64,000 nucleotides of DNA, taken from contig JAEEPZ010000007.1 of assembly GCA_016285055.1 (NCBI GenBank), positions 1 to 64,000 of the forward strand. The letters are read 5' to 3'. Source of the DNA: Prevotella sp. Its GTDB lineage: Bacteria; Bacteroidota; Bacteroidia; Bacteroidales; Bacteroidaceae. Numbering within the stretch: the first letter of the stretch is position 1; the number at the start of each line of letters is the position of its first letter. The position numbers and the translations under genes were made by a program. Below, piece by piece: positions 55,589-64,000 of the stretch. Under the pieces are notes generated by a model. It was not told the DNA's origin. It ran no database searches and was given only the letters and a program-made list of their open reading frames with translations.

Positions 55589-58500
55589 TCAGCCTTCCAC
55601 GCTGCTGTCTACGGCATAGTCGCTGATGAGTTGGCGGAAGAGTGGCACATGGCTGAGGATGTCGGGCTGCCCCACAACAATCATCTGCTTGCGTGCTCGC
55701 GTGAGTGCGACATTCAGTTTGCGGTCGATGGGTGTGCCCTCTTCGTCGGTGAAGGTGGTGGCTGTGAGGAAGTCGAGCTGATAGCGGTGGCTGACGCCGA
55801 GGGCATAGATGATGACGTCGCGCTGACTGCCCTGGAAGCGCTCCACGGTGTCGATGGTGATGTCTGAGAGTTGGGGGGGGAGAGGTGAGAGGTGAGCGAC
55901 GGCCTGCCGTATGAGGTCTATCTGCCGTCGATAAGGCACGATGACGCCCACGGTCTTCGCCGGGTCGAAATGGTCGCTGGTGAAGCGGAAGATGCGGCGC
56001 AAAAGGTCAGCCACAAGGGAGGACTCATAGGACTCATAGGACTCATGGGACTTATAGGTCTTATGGGACTTACAGGACTCATAGGTCTTATAGGACTCAT
56101 AGGACTTATGAGGGAGGAAGAGCACGCGGCGGGTCTTTAGTAGTTCGTCGAGGGCATCCTCGGAGGGGAGGGCATAGCCGATGGAGGTGTCCTGCTGGTG
56201 AGGCAGAGGCACGGCGTGCAGCTGCTCCTCCTGATAGAAGTGCTGCAGAGGGAAGAGCGCCACGTCGGGATGCATGCGGCCATGAGCGTGCAGCACGCCG
56301 GTGAACTGCGTGCGGCCCTGGCGATGCTCCCAGCGCAGCAAGCGCTCGAAGAGACTCTGACGGCAGTCCTCCAGACCGATGCCGCGCAGCAGCGGCTCGG
56401 TGACGGCGCTCTGCTCGGGCGGCTGCTGCACCACGGCCGGTAGCTGCTTGTGGTCGCCGACAAGGACGAAGCGCTCCACCGATGCGCTGCTCAGCAATCC
56501 GATGAGCGACGGCTCGAGTATCTGCGACGCCTCGTCGATGATGGCCATCGAGAAATGCTTGATCTGCAAGATCCACGGCTGTGCCTGCAGCATCGATGTG
56601 GTGCTGACGATGATGGGCGTGCTGCTGATGAGCTGCCGGGCATCGTCAAGGCGACGGGTGTCGGCCAGTGCCGTGTCAAGCAGATGGTCGTGGAAACGAG
56701 GGTTGCACGAGGCGGCCTTGCCTATGCGCAGAAACGGCAGGCAGGCATCGGTAAGCATGGCACATATCTCGTCGACAGCACGGTTGGTATAAGCGGCTAA
56801 GAGAACCCCGCCTCCTGCCTCCTCCATGACCATGAAGCGCAATGCCATAGAGGTCTTGCCCGTTCCTGGCGGGCCTATCAGCAGGAAGTAGTCGCGGGCC
56901 TGTTTCACCTTCAGCAGCACGTCGTCGTAGTCGGGATGATAGCTTCGCGACAGCTGCAACGACGTGTTGGCCTCGGGTGCTCGCTGCCCCATGAGCAGGT
57001 CGCGGCGGCGCTGGTCGGCATTGGCAAAGGCATAGAGTGCACGGATGTCGGCGTTGGTGCCCGTGTCGCTGCCGCTGTGTTCGATGGCCCAGTAGCGGTT
57101 GGCGTCAGCATGGAAGAGGACGTCGGGCTGCTCGTCGTTGAGCACGATGACAGCCTCCTGTTGGTCCAACCGCTCCAGCGTTCCCTTGAAGAGGATGCTG
57201 TTCCGCGCGTCCGGCTCGTCGGTGAAGCTGTAGAGGTAGACCATGTCACCGGGGCGGAAGTTGGCCCCGGCACCGGCCCCCCCGCCCCCCCTAGGGGGGG
57301 GTGATAGGCTGAGGGTCGCTTCTAAGGAGGGGGAAAGGACGCTCAAGGTGACACGCTTTCTTTCTGCCTCCATCCTCCCCCCCTTGGGGGGGCCGGGGGG
57401 GGCTGCTATAATCATATTCCCTGACTCTATCTTCTCCTGATACGACATCTGCCACAGGTCGGCGGTGCAGCCGCCGGCATGGTGCAGACTCGTCTCGCTG
57501 CTGCCCACCTTCTGCGCACACTGCTCGCGGTAGACGAAGGTGAGCATACGCTCCACATAGGCGCGCTCTATCGGACTGAGACTAGCGAACTGATATCTGA
57601 GCTTTTCTATTTCTGGCAACACATAGTGATGGAAGAAGCCATCGCGCGCGATACCTTTATATATAATGTCAGCATTGAGCAAGGGCAGGATGCGCCCGAA
57701 ACCGTCGCGGGCGATGAGCAGCTCGGTGGCCACTATCTGGTTGCGCAGCATCAGAGCCTCGCGCAGCAGGGTGCGGTAGTAGTTGACGGTGAGCAGGCCC
57801 TGGGCGGCAGGATAGCGCGAGTAGAGCAGGCGGATGTCTACCTGACGGTCGCTGAGCCCGAAGTTATAGCGCAGCACGCCATAGTAGAGCAGCAGCTGCA
57901 CGTAGTGGTTCTCCAACTGCAGGCCGTGGCTGTCGTGGCTTTGGTACTCAATCTTCCTGTTGCGGCCTGACTTCTGCTCCACTAAGAGAGTGTTGAGAGT
58001 TGAGTGTTGAGAGTTGAGAGATGAGTGTTGAGAGTTAAGAGATGAGTGTTGAGAGTTGAGAGACGTTTGTTGGGGGGTGAAGGATGTGGTCATCAGGTCT
58101 ACGCGACCTTGTAGCCCTAAGCGCTCACAGACGAAGGAGGCTTCGAGCAGGGGCAAACAGGCGCAGCCATTCCCCTCCTTTTCCAAAGGAGGGGTTAGGG
58201 GTGGTTTGTCAATACTGTTACAACCTTTTTCCAAAGGAGGGGTTAGGGGTGGTTTGTCAATACTGTCATAACCTATTCCCAGCATCTTTACCGCCTCCCG
58301 GATATTCTTCATCTGCTCGGCAGCCTGCTGTCGGAACTGGTCGGCGTTGAAGTCTTCGCAGGCGCAGAAGCAGAGGGCCTGCTCGCGGAAGGAGCGCTGC
58401 AGCGATTCGGCCAGCGTGGCTTTGTCGCCTCGGCTGATGACATCGTCGAGGGCCGTGCCGGCAAAGTTACCCAGCAGCGTGGCCTGCGTGTTAGGCTTCG

Positions 58501-59218
58501 GCTTCAGCCGGTTGACGGTGTAGAGCAGCGTGTGATGGCCGTAATCGGTGAAACAGGCGGCCAGCGAGGAGATGTCAATCAAGAAATCGGGCTCTACAAC
58601 CACATTTCCCGGGATGATGACGCTGCCTCCTCCCTCCTCGTTGGTAGAGGTGTCGGCAGTGACGCTGTTGTCGAGCAGGTTCAGCTGCATCCCCGGCCGC
58701 AACACCTTCTGCAGATAGGCGAAGTCGCGTCCCTCGGCGGTGTTGCGATAGTCGATGACGATGGGCCCGTCGGCCGTGTCGGCATAGACAGCACTGGGCG
58801 TGACGCGGCTGACAATGCAGCGCACATAGTCCTTGTTGATGCGCAGGCCCCGCTTGTGCTGCCGCTCATCGGCAGGCAGCAGCGGCACCAACTGAGAGGA
58901 AATGTCGACGGCGAAGACGGCAGAGACGAGGCGCGCCACAGCCTTCACGTCGTAGGGCCAGAAGGCCGCGTCGACAGGTGCGCCGGTGTTGGTGTGGCGG
59001 CGAGCGTCCTGCAGGTCGCGCGTCTGGGCCGGCGAGAGGTGCAGATGCTTGCAGAGATAATCGACCTGGGCAAACAAATTGCCGAAGGCACCGCCCTGAC
59101 GGCGGCAGCCTTCGGCACAGCATAGTCGGAGCACCTCATGCAGGCGGCGTGTGGCATCGGCCGACGGCTCACCTGCAATCAGTTCGGCACAGATGTCGAA
59201 AAACTCAGAAGCATCCAT
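55589..59218 (-). CDS. Large SF1 Dna2/Upf1-like helicase (DEAD/AAA_12) with repeat insertions
   Basis: LIGPPGTGKTSMALRF, MAIIDEASQILEPSL, VGDHKQLPAVV, TIDTVERFQGSQRDVIIYALG, LNVALTRARKQMIVVG. Confidence 0.9.
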   Translation of the reverse strand: MDASEFFDICAELIAGEPSADATRRLHEVLRLCCAEGCRRQGGAFGNLFAQVDYLCKHLHLSPAQTRDLQDARRHTNTGAPVDAAFWPYDVKAVARLVSAVFAVDISSQLVPLLPADERQHKRGLRINKDYVRCIVSRVTPSAVYADTADGPIVIDYRNTAEGRDFAYLQKVLRPGMQLNLLDNSVTADTSTNEEGGGSVIIPGNVVVEPDFLIDISSLAACFTDYGHHTLLYTVNRLKPKPNTQATLLGNFAGTALDDVISRGDKATLAESLQRSFREQALCFCACEDFNADQFRQQAAEQMKNIREAVKMLGIGYDSIDKPPLTPPLEKGCNSIDKPPLTPPLEKEGNGCACLPLLEASFVCERLGLQGRVDLMTTSFTPQQTSLNSQHSSLNSQHSSLNSQHSTLNTLLVEQKSGRNRKIEYQSHDSHGLQLENHYVQLLLYYGVLRYNFGLSDRQVDIRLLYSRYPAAQGLLTVNYYRTLLREALMLRNQIVATELLIARDGFGRILPLLNADIIYKGIARDGFFHHYVLPEIEKLRYQFASLSPIERAYVERMLTFVYREQCAQKVGSSETSLHHAGGCTADLWQMSYQEKIESGNMIIAAPPGPPKGGRMEAERKRVTLSVLSPSLEATLSLSPPPRGGGGAGAGANFRPGDMVYLYSFTDEPDARNSILFKGTLERLDQQEAVIVLNDEQPDVLFHADANRYWAIEHSGSDTGTNADIRALYAFANADQRRRDLLMGQRAPEANTSLQLSRSYHPDYDDVLLKVKQARDYFLLIGPPGTGKTSMALRFMVMEEAGGGVLLAAYTNRAVDEICAMLTDACLPFLRIGKAASCNPRFHDHLLDTALADTRRLDDARQLISSTPIIVSTTSMLQAQPWILQIKHFSMAIIDEASQILEPSLIGLLSSASVERFVLVGDHKQLPAVVQQPPEQSAVTEPLLRGIGLEDCRQSLFERLLRWEHRQGRTQFTGVLHAHGRMHPDVALFPLQHFYQEEQLHAVPLPHQQDTSIGYALPSEDALDELLKTRRVLFLPHKSYESYKTYESCKSHKTYKSHESYESYESSLVADLLRRIFRFTSDHFDPAKTVGVIVPYRRQIDLIRQAVAHLSPLPPQLSDITIDTVERFQGSQRDVIIYALGVSHRYQLDFLTATTFTDEEGTPIDRKLNVALTRARKQMIVVGQPDILSHVPLFRQLISDYAVDSSVEG

Positions 59219-59239
59219 CCGTGATTCTATGTCGCACTG

Positions 59240-60901
<1,662 letters not shown>

Positions 60902-60910
60902 AAGTCTAGT

Positions 60911-61468
60911 TTATTCTACTGTAAATGCTAAGAATTTTACAGGTTTGTCGCCCACGGCCAACATGCCGTGCGGCTTTGTGGAGTCGAAGTAGATGCTGTC
61001 GCCCTCCTCCAACACAATGGTCTTGCCGCCGATGTACAGCTCCATCTTGCCCTCCAGGATGAGGTTGAACTCCTGGCCCTGGTGCGTGTTCTTATAGATG
61101 GTGCTGACGCCGGGCTTCGGCTCGACGGTGACGATAAACACGTCGGCCTTGTGACCGACGAAGCCAGAGACAAGGCTTTGATACTTGTAGGCCTTGGTAC
61201 GCTCAATGCTCACGCCCTGCCCTTTGCGCACCACGAAGTAAGACTTCATGTGGGGCGTCTCGGCAAAGATCAGTTCCTCCGTAGAGATGCCATATTTGTG
61301 GGCTATCTTCATCAGGTTGGAAATGGTGATGTCGGCCTCGCCCTTTTCTATTTTCTCATACTTCTCCGGGTCAATGCCGATGGTCTCGGCCATCTCGCTC
61401 ACCGGAATGTCGAGAACGTCGCGCAGTCCGCGCAAGCGCTCTCCAATCTGTTTCAGTTGGTCTTCCAT
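60911..61468 (-). CDS. XRE-family regulator with cupin domain
   Basis: N-terminal HTH (LRDVLDIPVSEMAETIGIDPEKYEKIEKG), C-terminal cupin GQEFNLILEGKMELYIGGKTIVLEEGDSIYFDSTKPHGM. Confidence 0.92.
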   Translation of the reverse strand: MEDQLKQIGERLRGLRDVLDIPVSEMAETIGIDPEKYEKIEKGEADITISNLMKIAHKYGISTEELIFAETPHMKSYFVVRKGQGVSIERTKAYKYQSLVSGFVGHKADVFIVTVEPKPGVSTIYKNTHQGQEFNLILEGKMELYIGGKTIVLEEGDSIYFDSTKPHGMLAVGDKPVKFLAFTVE

Positions 61469-61562
61469 ATTGCTTTGTTCAGTTGGTGCTATGCTATTTT
61501 ACTTGGTTTATTCATGCCTTTCCCATGTCCCTGTATTGGCAGCATCACGTGATGATAACAGG

Positions 61563-62252
61563 TTATAACACTTTCGCGCTAAGGATGCGTATGTCGTCGA
61601 CCGGGCGGTTGTAGTCGTCGGTAAACGCCTGCTGAATGCGGTCGACCACCTCCAGCCCCTCTGTCACTTCGCCAAACACGGTGTACTGGCCGTCCAGATG
61701 GGGCGTGCCGCCTGTCTTGCGGTAGAGGTCCATGATCTCGGGTGTCATCACGACGCGGTGATTGGTCATCGCATCAAGGCGCTCACCTACCGACTTCAGC
61801 TCGTTGGTGGAGAAGGTCGTTCCCCAGACGATGTAGAACTGGCAGCCGCTGGAGCGCCGCTCCGGGTTCACGTTGTCGCCCTTGCGTGCCATGGCCAAGA
61901 CGCCACGGCGATGGTGGTGCAGCAGACGTCCGTCGGCGGCATAACACTCGGGCGCAATGGTATAGCCGTTGTCGCCTCGGCCTAACGTGATGCCCGGCTC
62001 CGCATGACGGCTGACAGGGTCGCCGGTCTGAATCATAAAGTTCTTGATGACGCGGTGGAACAGCAGCGAGTCGTAGAAATGCTCGTTGACAAGGCGCAGG
62101 AAGTTGTCACGGTGCAAGGGTGTGTCGTCGTAGAGCGTCACGAGGATATTGCCTGCGGTGGTCTCGAGCAACACTTGCTTCGACTGTCCCGTCATAGGAA
62201 CAGCACCGAGAAATGTGAACAGGAACAACAGAACAGTCAGCTTTTTCTTCAT
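61563..62252 (-). CDS. Cyclophilin-type peptidyl-prolyl isomerase
   Basis: VLLETTAGNILVTLYDDTPLHRDNFLRLV ... FHRVIKNFMIQTGDP ... YTVFGEVTEGLEVVDRIQ. Confidence 0.93.
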   Translation of the reverse strand: MKKKLTVLLFLFTFLGAVPMTGQSKQVLLETTAGNILVTLYDDTPLHRDNFLRLVNEHFYDSLLFHRVIKNFMIQTGDPVSRHAEPGITLGRGDNGYTIAPECYAADGRLLHHHRRGVLAMARKGDNVNPERRSSGCQFYIVWGTTFSTNELKSVGERLDAMTNHRVVMTPEIMDLYRKTGGTPHLDGQYTVFGEVTEGLEVVDRIQQAFTDDYNRPVDDIRILSAKVL

Positions 62253-62305
62253 AAGAGAAATGACGTAAGAATTAGAAAGATACTATCGGAAAGCAGCGAT
62301 GCATG

Positions 62306-63367
62306 TCATTCCCAGATTACCTGCACGAGTGTCTGCCCTACGGCTTTCAGCGTGTTCTTGTCGATGTGCTGCATGTCGTCGCTGACGGTGTGCCAGGTGG
62401 GTCCGAAGGAATTGTCGCTGTAGGGGTAATAGGGAATGATGTCGATGCAGGGAATCTTTGCTATCTCATTCACAGGCAGATGGTCGTCGGTGATGGCGCC
62501 GTTTTCCTCTTGGAGGAAGTAGCCGCTGTATCCTGCTGTTGCTGCGGCCCGCCACACGCGGTCAACGACGGGGTTGGCATACTTCGTGGAGAAATACTCG
62601 CGATAGAAGCGTGCCTGCTGGCCGCCCACCATGTCGAGGAGGATGCCGAAGCGTGCCTTGTAGCCGGTCTTGTGCGGATTGGCGGCCCAGTATTGCGAGC
62701 CCAGGCACCAAGAGTCGCCGTCGCCGTGGTCGCCCCAGTCCTCGGCGTCGAAGCAGATGAAGTCTATGCCAAAAGCCCCGCCTGCGGCCCCCGTGGAGGC
62801 TTCATTTGGTTTGTCGGCGGGCTTCCCAGCATGAGTGTCCCCCTCGGGGGACGAAGGGGGGGCTTCGCGGGCCAACAATCTGGCCAGCTCGAGCATGACG
62901 GCCACGCCGCTGGCGCCGTCGTTGGCGGCCATGACGGGCTTCGAGTGGTTGGCTTCATCGGGGTCGTTGTCGGCCCAGGGGCGGCTGTCCCAGTGGGCGC
63001 AGATGAGGATGCGGTCGGCGAGCTCGGGCTTGTAGCTGGCAATGATGTTGTTGGCCAGGAGCGGTGTGCCGTCGAAGCCTTTCACGGTGGTGCGCTGTTC
63101 GGTCACCTGCAGGCCGTAGTCCTGAAACTTGCGGGCTATCCATTGTCCACACTGCTCGTGGGCCTCGCTGTTCATGGTGCGCGGGCCAAAGGCACACTGC
63201 GCCTGACAGAAGGCATAGGCAGAGTCGGCGTTGAAGCTGACGGACACGGGAGCAGGCTGCCGGGACTCTGTAGACGAAGCTTGGGTGTTCACCTTCGAGC
63301 CGCCGCAGGCATAGAACGTCAAGGCCAACGTCAGGGTTAACGCCATGTATATCATTCGTGTTTTCAT
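62306..63367 (-). CDS. M28-family (glutaminyl cyclase-like) metallopeptidase
   Basis: ILICAHWDSRPWADND, AANDGASGVAVMLELARLL, FICFDAEDWGDHGDGDSWCLGSQYW. Confidence 0.9.
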   Translation of the reverse strand: MKTRMIYMALTLTLALTFYACGGSKVNTQASSTESRQPAPVSVSFNADSAYAFCQAQCAFGPRTMNSEAHEQCGQWIARKFQDYGLQVTEQRTTVKGFDGTPLLANNIIASYKPELADRILICAHWDSRPWADNDPDEANHSKPVMAANDGASGVAVMLELARLLAREAPPSSPEGDTHAGKPADKPNEASTGAAGGAFGIDFICFDAEDWGDHGDGDSWCLGSQYWAANPHKTGYKARFGILLDMVGGQQARFYREYFSTKYANPVVDRVWRAAATAGYSGYFLQEENGAITDDHLPVNEIAKIPCIDIIPYYPYSDNSFGPTWHTVSDDMQHIDKNTLKAVGQTLVQVIWE

Positions 63368-63437
63368 CTGCTGATTAGTCTTTTTTTCAAGTTACGCTAT
63401 TGTCTTTAACTCCTTTAACTCCACGACTAGCGAAAGC

Positions 63438-64000
63438 TTAGTCATTGTTCCTTGTACTTTGCACTTGTTTCATCACTCTGAGGAAGTTGCCGCCCCATAT
63501 CTTCTGGATGTCGTCGTCGTTGTAGCGTCGCTGCAACAGCTGGCGGGTGAAGTTGAGAAGCTCGCTGGCATCGGCCAAGCCCGGCACGCCGCCGTCGCCG
63601 TCGAAGTCGGTGCCTAAGCCTACATGGTCGATGCCCATCACCTGGACGGCGTGGTCGAGATGGGCCATGACGTCGAGGATGGTGGCCTGACTGTCGGTGC
63701 GAAGGAAGCCGGGGTAGACAGTAATCTGGCAGACACCACCCTTCTTGGCCAAAGCGCGCATCTGGTCGTCGGTGAGGTTGCGGGGATGGTCGCAGAGGGC
63801 GCGACAGGAGGAGTGGCTGCACACAATGGGCGTCGCCGAGATGTCGAGGGCATCGTAGAAGCTCTTCTCATGGGCGTGGCTCAAGTCTACCATCAGGCCC
63901 AGGCGGTTCATCTCATGTATCACCTCCACGCCGAAGGGGCTGACGCCTTGGTGAAGATGGCCATTGCTCCCTTGAGCGGGGGAGGGTGCTGAAGGCTGAG
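63438..64000 (-). CDS. Membrane dipeptidase (M19), C-terminal part (runs off the window edge)
   Basis: GVSPFGVEVIHEMNRLGLMVDLSHAHEKSFYDAL ... VCSHSSCRALCDHPRNLTDDQ ... GTDFDGDGGVPGL; frame stays open to 64000. Confidence 0.85.
   Translation of the reverse strand, partial: QPSAPSPAQGSNGHLHQGVSPFGVEVIHEMNRLGLMVDLSHAHEKSFYDALDISATPIVCSHSSCRALCDHPRNLTDDQMRALAKKGGVCQITVYPGFLRTDSQATILDVMAHLDHAVQVMGIDHVGLGTDFDGDGGVPGLADASELLNFTRQLLQRRYNDDDIQKIWGGNFLRVMKQVQSTRNND

Overview
The window has two parts. (1) About 0.8-27.5 kb is an AT-richer integrative element at the 3' end of a tRNA-Ser(UGA) gene (27521-27608, minus strand). I infer its ends from a 13-bp direct repeat, GCGGAGAGAGAGG, at 768-780 and 27523-27535. 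A tyrosine integrase sits just inside the left end and umuDC at the right end. Between them are a replication-like module (DUF3853, RecA-fold ATPase, possible primase), a D12-class adenine methylase, a GIY-YIG/NUMOD homing endonuclease, two SHOCT-domain membrane proteins, a serine recombinase, many small ORFs, a DUF1071/Sak-like annealase with a PD-(D/E)XK nuclease and DUF3871, and a secreted protein with a T9SS-type tail. I see no capsid, terminase, relaxase or conjugation genes. A second, partial integrase lies beyond the left end. (2) About 27.7-64 kb is a GC-richer Bacteroidales (Prevotella-like, inferred) core region: mutS2, guanine deaminase, PfkB kinase, TonB, the T9SS/gliding cluster porP-gldK-gldL-gldM-gldN, argD, an Rpn nuclease, proC, cysS, fic, a tandem Cys-motif/TonB pair plus radical SAM enzyme, TerC, argF', a SpoIIE-type phosphatase, proA, proB, a large helicase, an acyl-CoA synthetase, a cupin regulator, a PPIase, and M28 and M19 peptidases. 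The least explained structure is the set of short repeats: four phased 17-bp palindromes in the argD divergent promoter region, octanucleotide arrays on both sides of gldK, and repeat/palindrome insertions kept in frame inside several conserved genes. All family calls come from reading the translations; no database search was run.
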